DNA of 43,105 bases from assembly GCA_038043445.1 (NCBI GenBank), contig JBBTBY010000065.1, positions 1 through 43,105 on the forward strand, written 5' to 3'. The translations under genes and the position numbers were made by a program. The stretch is from Spirochaetota bacterium (lineage in GTDB: Bacteria > Spirochaetota > Brachyspiria > Brachyspirales > JACRPF01). This document shows positions 16,733 through 25,339 of the stretch, one piece after another. Numbering within the stretch: position 1 is the stretch's first letter; each line of letters begins with the position of its first letter. The notes under the pieces were generated by a model that was not told the DNA's origin, ran no database searches, and saw only the letters and a list, made by a program, of their open reading frames with translations.

Positions 16733-18037
16733 CTAGAGGAGGAATATCCGCGCATCGCCGGGGGCGATGGTGATGCTTCCGCGAGGCACGGCTTTCAGCG
16801 CACCGTCAAGGGAGATATCCTTTCTGATGCTGAAGGCCGACACATCGACCGTCCGTTCCGTGTTCACATCGGTATTGAAAAAGATGAGCGCGGTGCTCTT
16901 CCCGTCACTGCTCTCTTTCGTGATGCCGAGCACACGATTCTTCTTGCCGTCGGCATCTGCAAGCGCTTTCATCCCGTTCGCATCATCTTTTTCAGGGGCA
17001 TCGATGGGGAGCACGACGCGCACGTCGCCTTCGGTGCGGAATACATCGTGTGAGTTCTTGAACGCATTGATGCGGCGGATATGATCGGAGATATCGTATT
17101 GTATCTGCTCGGCGTCTTCCGGCATGCCGTGCACGACGTCGCAGCGGCGGCGATACCCCCATTCGAAACCGGAGGTTATCATCCATCCCGCGGACAGGAG
17201 CGCGGTCAGGAGCATGACAAGACGCACGTGGTTTATATTCCCGCCGTACTCGGTTATCGTGCGCATCGTATCATGGTTCTCGGGGAACGAGACCGACGGG
17301 GCGTGCACGCGGGACTCATTGTACTGCGTAAGGCACCAGTCGTCATGGAAATTCCACCAGCGGGCGGAACTGGCGATGTAGTCGAAACCCGCACCGGCAA
17401 GTGCGATGACATCCTTCATGGGGCAGCCGAGCGTTTCCGCGAAGAAGACCATCGGTCCTTTCTTCTTTGCATGCGTTATGAGCTCTTTCCACATATCGGC
17501 CGGTACTTTATACGCCGCATCGCAGCGGAAGCCGGTGAACCCGAGCTCGATATGAGCGGTGATGAGCTTCTTCCAGTAGCTGACAAGGCCCTTCCTGTCC
17601 TCCGTCGCTTCATTATCTATCTCGATGAGATCGCCCCAGCTCACCCACTTCCCGTCATCCCACGCACCCGGCGATACGAATTTTCCGTCCTTGTCTTTCT
17701 TATACCATGCAGGATGCTCTTTCGCGAGCGCGGAATCGGATGCGGTGTGATTTATCACGAGGTCCATCATGACGGAAATGCCCTGCTTGCCACAGGCGGC
17801 AATGAACGCGGAAAGCTCCTTTTCGGCGACCGTTCGCTCCGTCGATGTGAAGAACATCGGATTGTACGCATAATGGTCTTTGATGGCATAGAGGCTCCCG
17901 GAGAAACCGGGATAGGAGAGCGGGTTGAGGTATATCGTATCAAAACCCATGGCGCGTATGCGGGGTATATGCATATGCCAATTGGAGATATGCCCGAGAA
18001 GCCGCGGAAAGATATTGTAAATGCGTATCGCGGCCAT
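16733..18037 (-). CDS. GH13 alpha-amylase-family glycosidase
   Basis: A 434-residue intracellular TIM-barrel enzyme without a signal peptide. The four GH13 regions are all present: DLVINHT (92-98), GFRCDAAY with the nucleophile Asp173, AETLG with acid/base Glu201, and FPENHD (251-256) with the third acid. The FRCDAAYKVP form resembles the GlgE or maltodextrin-acting side of GH13 rather than classical alpha-amylase, but specificity is not certain. A short C-terminal beta domain ends at residue 434. An AAGGAG ribosome site precedes the start. It lies between the PHP hydrolase (27 nt) and the histidine kinase (3 nt). Confidence 0.9.
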   Translation of the reverse strand: MAAIRIYNIFPRLLGHISNWHMHIPRIRAMGFDTIYLNPLSYPGFSGSLYAIKDHYAYNPMFFTSTERTVAEKELSAFIAACGKQGISVMMDLVINHTASDSALAKEHPAWYKKDKDGKFVSPGAWDDGKWVSWGDLIEIDNEATEDRKGLVSYWKKLITAHIELGFTGFRCDAAYKVPADMWKELITHAKKKGPMVFFAETLGCPMKDVIALAGAGFDYIASSARWWNFHDDWCLTQYNESRVHAPSVSFPENHDTMRTITEYGGNINHVRLVMLLTALLSAGWMITSGFEWGYRRRCDVVHGMPEDAEQIQYDISDHIRRINAFKNSHDVFRTEGDVRVVLPIDAPEKDDANGMKALADADGKKNRVLGITKESSDGKSTALIFFNTDVNTERTVDVSAFSIRKDISLDGALKAVPRGSITIAPGDARIFLL

Positions 18038-18063
18038 GTATGCTCCTTCATTCTACAGGCCGT

Positions 18064-18092
18064 ATTATACAAGGGGGTGAAAATTATGTAAA
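18064..18092 (-). promoter_or_regulatory. Internal promoter candidate for GH13 and histidine kinase
   Basis: On the minus strand TTTACA (18092-18087), a 17-nt spacer and a perfect TATAAT (18069-18064). The -10 overlaps the stop codon of the PHP gene, so the last two genes could be transcribed independently of the upstream operon. Confidence 0.5.
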
Positions 18093-18964
18093 CAGCACGC
18101 ATCATCGAACAGAGGCCATGTCAAAAAACGAATAGCTTCCGCCGTAACACCGATGGCCGAAAAGCAGTCATACGGTACATATGCACCGTGCCTGCCGATC
18201 CAAAAATCATGCTGATCGCTTCCCGGCACAAAGGAAGCACCATACTGTTTCATGATGAAATAGGCAGCCCACAAGAGAGTGAGCGGTGCAGGTAGATTGG
18301 TTACGCGGATGCGGTGATGCGTCTCCCCGTTGATCTCGAGAGGAATACCAAGCCGTGCTGATTCCTTTGCCAGTAGCACTATGTCCTGCAGGAAAAAGTC
18401 ACTTACCTCTTCCGCCCCATAGTCAGATATGCTTGCACGGGTTCTCATGCCGACAATAGCGGGCTCAATGGGGTTTTTCACGAGTCGCCTGTCAACGGCC
18501 GATCGGAACGGATGTGCGAGAAAAACCGGCTTTTCGGTACGCTTCGAAAATGCTGCGATCTGCGACAGCCGCTCAACGCGGCGTTCGGTATTCTCCTTCT
18601 TATCCGCCACCACTGCGGGTGGTTCGCAGATGAAATAATCGGATACCGCGTGTACCGCATCAGGAATATCGCTGAATCTGATGTCCGCTCCGATCTCCGG
18701 CGCAAAATATACCGCGAGTGATGGAAATTCGTTTTTCAGCGAACGAAGCTCAGCGGCATACGCGAGCAGGCCGTCAATGCTCCGCGGATATATAGTCTCC
18801 GCATTATCCTCGTTCCCCGGCAGATAGAGATCGTAATGATCGGTAACGCCGAGAATCTTTCTCCCGGTGCTGACCGCATGCGCAAGATGTTCACGCAGCG
18901 CCTTGTGTTGCCTCTCCTGGCCGGCATGATAGTGAAGATCTATCTCATGTATCTGCATCGCCAT
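18065..18964 (-). CDS. PHP-domain metal-dependent hydrolase
   Basis: A 299-residue PHP-fold protein, a family of phosphoesterases that includes histidinol phosphatase and polymerase-associated nucleases. The metal ligands fall in order: DLHYHAG near residue 9, GVTDHYDLY, the Glu of APEIGAD, AHPFRS, and GSDQHDFW near residue 245. The context is carbohydrate use, not histidine synthesis, so the substrate is probably a sugar phosphate or cyclic phosphodiester; this is inference. Two starts are possible, ATG at 18964 or 18958; an AAGGG ribosome site is better spaced for the second. It follows the metallo-beta-lactamase gene by 23 nt. Confidence 0.82.
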   Translation of the reverse strand: MAMQIHEIDLHYHAGQERQHKALREHLAHAVSTGRKILGVTDHYDLYLPGNEDNAETIYPRSIDGLLAYAAELRSLKNEFPSLAVYFAPEIGADIRFSDIPDAVHAVSDYFICEPPAVVADKKENTERRVERLSQIAAFSKRTEKPVFLAHPFRSAVDRRLVKNPIEPAIVGMRTRASISDYGAEEVSDFFLQDIVLLAKESARLGIPLEINGETHHRIRVTNLPAPLTLLWAAYFIMKQYGASFVPGSDQHDFWIGRHGAYVPYDCFSAIGVTAEAIRFLTWPLFDDACCLHNFHPLV

Positions 18965-18987
18965 GTCCCTTGCTATGATTGCCGCAC

Positions 18988-19785
18988 TTACAGGAGTACA
19001 CGGTCACCCGGTTTGGACAATCGCGTCTCCCTGAATACTGCTTTCGCCGCTTTTAATGCATCACTGCGGAGCCGTTTCTCGCAGTGGGTAAGTATGAGTC
19101 GTCGAACGCGTGCATGTACGGCACACGTTGCAGCGTCGACAGCCCCGGAGTGTCCGACGTGAGGCCCCACGGCTGCGCCGCATGATGCTTCATGAATAAG
19201 CAAGTCGATCCCCGCAAGCTCTTCGCTAAGCGTCTCACTATATCCGGTATCTCCGGTATAGGCAATTGTCCTGCCCGTCCCCCGTGATGTGAATCGGTAG
19301 CAGAGACTTGGGACAGCATGTTCCGTGCGACAGGGCATGACCGTGTACTCCGGAATATCGACCGCTGTTCCGGGTGAAACACCGATAAGGTCGAATTGCA
19401 TCGACCCCAGAACCCCCAAATCGATGTCCGCTTTAAGCAATATGCATATTCTCCGGTACACATCATCGATATCCTCTTTTGGGCCATAGATCCGTACCGG
19501 TGAGCGTTCTGCATACTTTTTTTTATTCATTGCGAAGTAGAAGATCAGATCGACAAGACCGAGATAATGATCCTGATGGAAATGAGTAATAAACACCGCT
19601 TCAATATCGAGCGGGGTTACGCCGAAACGGAGCATGTTGAGCGGGGCATACCATCCCGCGTCGATGAGATATTTCCTGTCGAGAAGAACACTTGCCGTGT
19701 CGTTCCCTGCTTCGGGCAGTACACTTGCCGTCCCCAGAAACAATATCTCCGAACGTATTTTTGATCCGCTGTTCCGCATTGGCAT
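18988..19785 (-). CDS. Metallo-beta-lactamase-fold hydrolase, RNase Z-like
   Basis: A 265-residue metallohydrolase. Zinc-binding motifs run in the RNase Z order: THFHQDHYLGL near residue 67, TEHAVPSLCYRF, TGDTGYSE, LLIHEASC, a GHSG histidine and ILTHC at the end. The RNase Z exosite arm for tRNA is not obvious, so a general phosphodiesterase such as a PhnP- or RNase BN-like enzyme is as likely as tRNA maturation. The start codon overlaps the stop of the 1022-residue glycan protein, so translation is coupled. That places it in carbohydrate metabolism rather than housekeeping RNA processing. Confidence 0.82.
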   Translation of the reverse strand: MPMRNSGSKIRSEILFLGTASVLPEAGNDTASVLLDRKYLIDAGWYAPLNMLRFGVTPLDIEAVFITHFHQDHYLGLVDLIFYFAMNKKKYAERSPVRIYGPKEDIDDVYRRICILLKADIDLGVLGSMQFDLIGVSPGTAVDIPEYTVMPCRTEHAVPSLCYRFTSRGTGRTIAYTGDTGYSETLSEELAGIDLLIHEASCGAAVGPHVGHSGAVDAATCAVHARVRRLILTHCEKRLRSDALKAAKAVFRETRLSKPGDRVLL

Positions 19786-22700
19786 CAGAACGACCGCGGC
19801 CCGATATAGTAGAGTGCCGTATGGACTTCAGGCATTATCGGCTGCCAATTATCGATGATGACCATCCTCCCGCTCATTCTGCCGCATATTTTTTTACGCG
19901 CCAGGTCCCAGACGGTGCCGGATAGTTCCGCGGGAAGCGTTATTTCTATCCGTCCGATACTGGCCTTGTCCGAATAATCGGAAAGCAGCAGCACTGTCTC
20001 TCTACCATTCGCTATTGCATTTACCGAGACCGATGGAATGCTTCCTTTCACATTTTCAAGAGGTTTGCTGTCATAGATAAGTTCAGAGACCGGATTTACC
20101 GCCTCCATTGCTTTTGCATAGTAATAAAGGTCCGAACCCTCGAACTTTTCGAACAGGAACCAGTAAATACCCCTGAGCCCGGAGCCGTATGTCTCAAGCA
20201 CATAATTGTACACCCACTCCGTCGGATACTCGATCGTCATGTCGAGCGTGTATCCTGCTGTAACCCACGGAATGATATCCCCGTCGGGAAGCATGGCGCG
20301 AAGCTCGCGCATTCTTTCACCGTAGAATTTCGCGTTCTGTGATTTATAATTCACCGGATGACAGAAATCAGCGGCTTTTTCACGGTAAAGCTTATCGAAA
20401 TTGAACGTATCCTGATACACGAAACCGCCCGGCTCGGTGTGGTACGTCCCGAGTCGGGGATACGGATATTTCCCCGAATCCGCCGCCGCGTTCAGGGCAA
20501 CCTTCACATGCCGCATGATATCGACCCCGAGATCGGTCATCGCCTCACCCGGTGCAACACCGCGGTTTTTGATGTATTCCGTGCATCGGCTGCACTGCTC
20601 GGTCTTGCCGGCGAAAGCACCTGCCTGATAGCACTCGATATCAAGGTTCACGATATCAGGGCGTATCTGAGCTGAAAGGTCGGCGACACGGCGGACTTCG
20701 TCCTGAAATAGCGCGCCGCGGTACACGGGACAGACATCGCGTTCGCTCTTCGGAGCTCCGTTCCTGTCAAGCGACCGTACTTCCGAAGGTGACTGTAAAT
20801 GCATACCAAGGAACGGTGAATCGACAAGCATAATGCTGAATCCTCTTTCACGCATCTGGTTCAGAAGCGTGATGCGCTGTTCCAAATCGACCTTGTTATC
20901 GTACAAACCATGCGTTCCAATGCAGTTAAAACCAAGAGACTCATATGCCGAAGGAAAATCAGGCCAGGCGAGATATTGCCAGGCATTCATCCAGGCGATC
21001 GGTGCAATAAGTTTTTTCGGCATCCCCGGTGACGGGAACGCTTTCGTTACCAGCGCGATCTTTTCCCGATCCTGTCTGCCGCCATCCCAGCGTGCGCTGA
21101 AGTACATATCCCTCAACACGCCGTCCGCCAGTGATGACCGCAAATAGAACGGTCCGATGACAGTGCAGCCGTGGTGAATAACGACAGGCGTAACGGTGTA
21201 CGGAGTGAACAGCTTCCCGTCAATTGAAACCGGCGTGTTTTTTACAGTAGCATATTCAGCACCGCCTCCGCGTATGGTGAGATTCGAGATCGATCCCGTC
21301 CAGATGAGTTCAACACCCTCTGGGAGAAGTATATCATAGGACGTCTTAGTCGCTTGTATGTCCTTCCCCGGAGCAAGAGAGACGAACCAGTTAGGCACGA
21401 CGCAGTTATTCCCGACCATCCAGAAGTCACGGATCTTTACCAATGCAGTTCTTTCAGCCGAAGGCTTGACATCAAGCTGCCATTTTTTACGATCTGCTGC
21501 GACGCGTGCCGTTGCCGCAGTGCTGTACAACGGAGGAGAAAACCCGGTTACGATTCGGAACAATTTAAAGCTATGGAACCCTTTGTTGGGCTCGCCTTTC
21601 GCATACGTACCCCAGGTGCTGTAAGCCTGTTTTTTCTCACCTGTTTTACAGTCCCGGCACACATTGAAATGCCAATCCTCGGAACCGTGTGACTTGACCA
21701 GTATCTCAGAAAGAGGAATAGCTATCTCAGCGGTCCACCCGCTGCTGCCGATCTGTACCGCTGAACGCCAGTCGGCATTAAAGTCAACATTTTGCTGCAT
21801 CCCATAGCGTGTAATAAGGGCATCATACTGAACATTGCCGGCACTGATCGCAAAGTGAAAATAATGGTCACCGCTCGCATCAGGGTCCAGAAAGATCTCA
21901 ACGACATCGTCATCCCACATTTGTGTATTATCACGTTCACGCGGCCTCTTAAGGATCTTCTCCGGCGACTGATCGTTACATCGCATGGCAAGATAAAGGT
22001 TCGTTCCGTCGGTATTCACAGCGAATTCGGTTTGAGGGTCCGCGGGCTTGTCCTTGTAAAAATGTACGAACTGCGACTGGAACTGTGCATTCTGCCAGCA
22101 TGCATCATCAATCGTACCGTCGATCGTAGGTACACCGGTACGCTGAACGGACGGGATATCGCTCACCCCTGCCGCACTGAGCTTTGTGAGAGAAACATTA
22201 CGGATGCTGCCACCGAAACTCTCACCGAGGTTATTGAAATACCCCCCGATAAGCAGGGGGTACTGACTTTCCGCAAGACGGCATCCGGAAAGTTCGATAT
22301 CCTTTACCTTAACATCGTCAATGAATAGCGTAAGAACAGCACCGTCATATCGTATCATGACCTTCTGCCAGCGATCCGCGGCAAGTTGCTTCTGCAGTTC
22401 GAACGCCGATTTGAATATCATATTTCCGTCGGAAAAATCGACATTCATCTTCCGAATGCGTCCGTCATAAAAAATCAAAAAACCTCCGGTCTTTGTGCTG
22501 GCGTGTTTCGATGTCAACATGTACCCGCTATCCGCCGGCTCGGCGACCCGGACCTCAAGACTGACCTCGAATGTCTTTCCGGAAAGAATCTTTCCCCCGG
22601 ATTCTATCTTAACATGCGCCCCTCCCTTGCCTCCGGGAAAAAACAGCTCCGATCCGTCACGCCATGACATCTCCGTCCCTGCCTGCACAGAGAAGAAAAC

Positions 22701-22853
22701 ACCGTTCTTTTCCGATATCTTTTCGCGGAGCAATGTCCCCTCTCCCTCGTTGAGCGGCCAGAACGCGATCGCTCCTGCGTACATGTTGTGCACGAGGAAG
22801 GTCATGAGCATACCGAACACGGCGCATACCTGCGATCGCTTTATTCTTATCAT
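19785..22853 (-). CDS. Large secreted LamG/CBM9/TIM-barrel protein, putative glycosidase
   Basis: A 1022-residue protein with a signal peptide of about 26 residues. Residues 27-226 look like a LamG/concanavalin-type sandwich (AIAFWPLNEGEG onward). Residues 240-440 resemble a CBM9/DOMON-type domain (VPTIDGTIDDACW, DDDVVEIFLDP, GWTAEIAIPLSEI). From about 600 to 910 there is a probable TIM barrel (GFNCIGTHGLYD, GFSIMLVDSP, PDIVNLDIECYQ, GIYWFLFEKFEG); DIE and the later Glu are candidate catalytic acids. A C-terminal beta domain follows. I cannot match the barrel to a numbered GH family. The GAGGAG ribosome site is 11 nt from the ATG, rather far. Confidence 0.75.
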   Translation of the reverse strand: MIRIKRSQVCAVFGMLMTFLVHNMYAGAIAFWPLNEGEGTLLREKISEKNGVFFSVQAGTEMSWRDGSELFFPGGKGGAHVKIESGGKILSGKTFEVSLEVRVAEPADSGYMLTSKHASTKTGGFLIFYDGRIRKMNVDFSDGNMIFKSAFELQKQLAADRWQKVMIRYDGAVLTLFIDDVKVKDIELSGCRLAESQYPLLIGGYFNNLGESFGGSIRNVSLTKLSAAGVSDIPSVQRTGVPTIDGTIDDACWQNAQFQSQFVHFYKDKPADPQTEFAVNTDGTNLYLAMRCNDQSPEKILKRPRERDNTQMWDDDVVEIFLDPDASGDHYFHFAISAGNVQYDALITRYGMQQNVDFNADWRSAVQIGSSGWTAEIAIPLSEILVKSHGSEDWHFNVCRDCKTGEKKQAYSTWGTYAKGEPNKGFHSFKLFRIVTGFSPPLYSTAATARVAADRKKWQLDVKPSAERTALVKIRDFWMVGNNCVVPNWFVSLAPGKDIQATKTSYDILLPEGVELIWTGSISNLTIRGGGAEYATVKNTPVSIDGKLFTPYTVTPVVIHHGCTVIGPFYLRSSLADGVLRDMYFSARWDGGRQDREKIALVTKAFPSPGMPKKLIAPIAWMNAWQYLAWPDFPSAYESLGFNCIGTHGLYDNKVDLEQRITLLNQMRERGFSIMLVDSPFLGMHLQSPSEVRSLDRNGAPKSERDVCPVYRGALFQDEVRRVADLSAQIRPDIVNLDIECYQAGAFAGKTEQCSRCTEYIKNRGVAPGEAMTDLGVDIMRHVKVALNAAADSGKYPYPRLGTYHTEPGGFVYQDTFNFDKLYREKAADFCHPVNYKSQNAKFYGERMRELRAMLPDGDIIPWVTAGYTLDMTIEYPTEWVYNYVLETYGSGLRGIYWFLFEKFEGSDLYYYAKAMEAVNPVSELIYDSKPLENVKGSIPSVSVNAIANGRETVLLLSDYSDKASIGRIEITLPAELSGTVWDLARKKICGRMSGRMVIIDNWQPIMPEVHTALYYIGPRSF

Positions 22854-22881
22854 GATTTAAATATCTCCTCGCGGTGAACCA

Positions 22882-24243
22882 TTACTGGATCAACACATGC
22901 GACTCTATTTCATTGCGCTTGTGCACGATCATATCGATATCGTCCTTCAATCGTATGCATGCTTCTTCCAGATCACCTTCACTGGCATGGAATATAGCAC
23001 GGAGAGCAGGTAAAGCGCAGTGTGCTATTTCGCGGTCGGTCCAGAGCGATATCACCGAACTGCATGCAACCTCCTTCTGAACGTCAGGCACACCCGGAAA
23101 AAATACATTTTTTCCTGTGACCGGCATCAGGATCCGTTCACGAAAAAGCAACGCACGTGCATATTCTCCTGAAAGTTCAGCGAGCAGTGCGGATGCATCC
23201 TCGAGGCGGCCTGCATACTTGGTAAGGCAATAGCATTCACCGGTCAGGATATTCGCTTTTCTGCGTCCTCGGGGCAGCGGCAGTATACCGTACCCGTCCG
23301 GAAGCTGTTCATCCGGGAAATTGAGAAGAAATGTGAGCGTGGAGAACACTATTGCAGCACGCCCGCTCATGAGACGTTCAAAACCAGTGCGCCAAGTGAT
23401 GTTCGCATGGTCAATATCGGACATGGAACAGAGCTTCGCGTAGAACGAGAACGCCTGCATGGTCCGACTGTCATGCGGATCGAATAGCGAAGTTTCAGAA
23501 ATTGATCCTTCATTCTGAAGAATCAATGGAAAAAGGTCGTAGAAATTTGGATCGGCAAAATAGCCGTATGCCCGTTCCGGCTCGTACAGCCGTTCAACGG
23601 CGGCGAGGAATTCATCCCATGTCCAGTCCGCCGACGGTATCGGTATCCCTTTCTCTTTGAACCGTTTCAGATCGCAGAAAAGATAGAACGGGGAATATTT
23701 TCTCGGCAGACCGAAACAGGTACCCTGCACACGGAACAGGTCGAGCACCTTCTGCGGATACACGTCCGGGCAATTCGTTTGAATGAACGTATCAAGCGGC
23801 ATGAAATACGCTGCATTGCGCTTCGCATAGTCCATCGACAACTGAATGATATCCGTACTGCTGAGGTTCTCTACTGTATACGGCATCCGGTCAGGCCACG
23901 TAACAGTTACCCCATCGTTGTTCATCTGAAATCGTCGAATAATCTCTTCGTGGAATCTCCGGTCGGCAGGATAATGCCGTGCCAGAGACACTCTCACCGT
24001 CCGCGCTCGGATCATCTCGGTGCGTATGAACGATCCGATGCCGTGCTGCTTTACAAGCAGGTTCTTTCTAACGAGATGCTGCAGTGCCTTACGTACGGTC
24101 GTGATCGAAAGACCGTATTGCTTCATGAGCTTCAGTTCACTGGGCAGCCGGAATGTGCGCTCCCCTGACATATGTGCCTCAAGCAACAGCGCGTCGGCAA
24201 GTGTGATATATCTCGGTTTGTCCATTTTTTCCATTGAATTCAT
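22882..24243 (-). CDS. GntR regulator fused to a solute-binding-protein domain
   Basis: A 453-residue cytosolic protein without a signal peptide. Residues about 8-77 form a GntR winged helix: RLPSELKLMKQYGLSITTVRK, ALQHLVRKNLLV and the wing HGIGSFI. Residues about 85-430 do not resemble UTRA, FCD or LacI effector domains. They match an ABC-type family 1 solute-binding protein: CDLKRFKEKGIPIPSADWTWDEF, SGRAAIVFSTLTFLLNFP, GYGILPLPRGRRKANILTGECYCLTK. It probably binds an oligosaccharide inside the cell and controls the glycan genes that follow. Starts at 24243, 24234 or 24225 are possible; none has a strong ribosome site. A palindrome at 24251-24261 may be its own operator. Confidence 0.85.
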   Translation of the reverse strand: MNSMEKMDKPRYITLADALLLEAHMSGERTFRLPSELKLMKQYGLSITTVRKALQHLVRKNLLVKQHGIGSFIRTEMIRARTVRVSLARHYPADRRFHEEIIRRFQMNNDGVTVTWPDRMPYTVENLSSTDIIQLSMDYAKRNAAYFMPLDTFIQTNCPDVYPQKVLDLFRVQGTCFGLPRKYSPFYLFCDLKRFKEKGIPIPSADWTWDEFLAAVERLYEPERAYGYFADPNFYDLFPLILQNEGSISETSLFDPHDSRTMQAFSFYAKLCSMSDIDHANITWRTGFERLMSGRAAIVFSTLTFLLNFPDEQLPDGYGILPLPRGRRKANILTGECYCLTKYAGRLEDASALLAELSGEYARALLFRERILMPVTGKNVFFPGVPDVQKEVACSSVISLWTDREIAHCALPALRAIFHASEGDLEEACIRLKDDIDMIVHKRNEIESHVLIQ

Positions 24244-24250
24244 AAAGATG

Positions 24251-24261
24251 GCACTCAGTGC
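24251..24261. promoter_or_regulatory. Candidate operator palindrome before the GntR gene
   Basis: GCACTCAGTGC is a perfect 11-nt palindrome; the 8-nt palindrome AGTGCACT overlaps it at 24257-24264. It lies between the predicted -10 (24275-24280) and the start codon, where binding would repress transcription. It is weak evidence on its own. Confidence 0.3.
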
Positions 24262-24274
24262 ACTCTCTTAATAT

Positions 24275-24302
24275 ATAATAGTCAAATATCAAATAAAGTC
24301 AA
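24275..24302 (-). promoter_or_regulatory. Sigma-70 promoter for the GntR-led operon
   Basis: On the minus strand TTGACT (24302-24297), a 16-nt spacer and TATTAT (24280-24275), in AT-rich DNA. The rest of the 280-nt gap up to hisF holds only the hisF promoter; I see no other feature in it. Confidence 0.5.
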
Positions 24303-24460
24303 ATTTTAAGATACTGAGTACTAAATCACACACGACCCGATGCAAGAATATTCATACTATTTTCATGCATTCAAGTCATTTCCAGCGAAAGCTATGCGCT
24401 AAATCCTGGCTTTCCCATTGATACTCGCGGTCTGGTACCGATTTGTTAAATCGCCACAGC

Positions 24461-24490
24461 TTGACAAAACCCCCGTAGTATCGTTAAGTA
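24461..24490 (+). promoter_or_regulatory. Promoter candidate for hisF and the polysaccharide genes
   Basis: A perfect TTGACA (24461-24466) is followed by a weak -10, TTAAGT at 24484-24489 (17-nt spacer) or TAAGTA one base later. A GAAGGAG ribosome site precedes the hisF ATG. Confidence 0.4.
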
Positions 24491-24523
24491 GCATATGCCC
24501 GGCGAACGGGTGAAGGAGCGCGC

Positions 24524-25330
24524 ATGCTTGCCAAGCGTGTCATACCCTGCCTTGACATCAGGAACGGACGCGTCGTAAAAGGCGTCAATTTCGTCAATAT
24601 CCAGGACGCCGGCGACGCGGTGGAGAACGCCATATTCTACGACCGCGAATGCGCCGATGAGATAATATTCCTTGACATTACCGCCACCCATGAGAACAGA
24701 AAGACCGTGGACCTTGCCAGACGCGTGGCCGAATCGATATTCATCCCGTTCACCATCGGCGGCGGCATAAGCACGGTCGATGACATGCGCGGGCTTCTCG
24801 TGGCAGGTGCGGACAAGATATCGATAAACTCGGCTGCGGTGAAAAACCCGTCGCTTATCGATGAAGGCGCGCGCGCGTTCGGATCGCAATGCATCGTGGT
24901 AGCCTGCGACGCCAAGCGTAACGGCAACGGCGGATGGGAAGTCTATGTATCCGGCGGCCGCATACCGACCGGCATTGATGCGCTCCAATGGATAATCGAG
25001 GCGGAAAAGCGCGGCGCGGGCGAGATACTTCTCACGAGCATGGATGCCGACGGCACGAAGAACGGCTATGACAATGAGCTCAATTACGCCGTATCATCGA
25101 AGGTGAAAATACCGGTGATAGCCTCGGGCGGCGCCGGCACGGTAGAACACATGGTCGATGCCGTCAAGACAGGGAATGCCGATGCCGTCCTTGCAGCGAG
25201 CATTTTCCACTACCGCGAGTTATCGGTCCGCGATGTCAAGAACGCCCTTGCCGCCGCGGGCATACCGGTGCGGCTGACCGGGGGCTACTCGAACGCCTCT
25301 CTCAGTGAGAATGCCAGCGGCAACGGGTGA
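24524..25330 (+). CDS. hisF: Imidazole glycerol phosphate synthase, cyclase subunit
   Basis: HisF is the (beta/alpha)8 cyclase that, with ammonia from HisH, turns PRFAR into imidazole glycerol phosphate and AICAR. The product starts [20 protein letters not shown], with catalytic Asp11, and has the second catalytic Asp129 in [10 protein letters not shown]. Phosphate-binding loops FTIGGGI and VIASGGAGT are intact. At 268 residues it carries a C-terminal tail of about 15 Ser/Asn/Gly-rich residues beyond the usual end. HisH is not adjacent and hisE-hisG lie 13 kb away, so histidine genes are dispersed. The next gene starts 9 nt later. Confidence 0.95.
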   Translation: MLAKRVIPCLDIRNGRVVKGVNFVNIQDAGDAVENAIFYDRECADEIIFLDITATHENRKTVDLARRVAESIFIPFTIGGGISTVDDMRGLLVAGADKISINSAAVKNPSLIDEGARAFGSQCIVVACDAKRNGNGGWEVYVSGGRIPTGIDALQWIIEAEKRGAGEILLTSMDADGTKNGYDNELNYAVSSKVKIPVIASGGAGTVEHMVDAVKTGNADAVLAASIFHYRELSVRDVKNALAAAGIPVRLTGGYSNASLSENASGNG

Positions 25331-25339
25331 CGTCCATCG

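Noticed and set aside
18988-19785. Calling the MBL protein RNase Z (rnz)
   Set aside because: Motif order fits, but the tRNA-binding arm is not evident and the gene is coupled to a secreted glycan protein, so the gene symbol is withheld.
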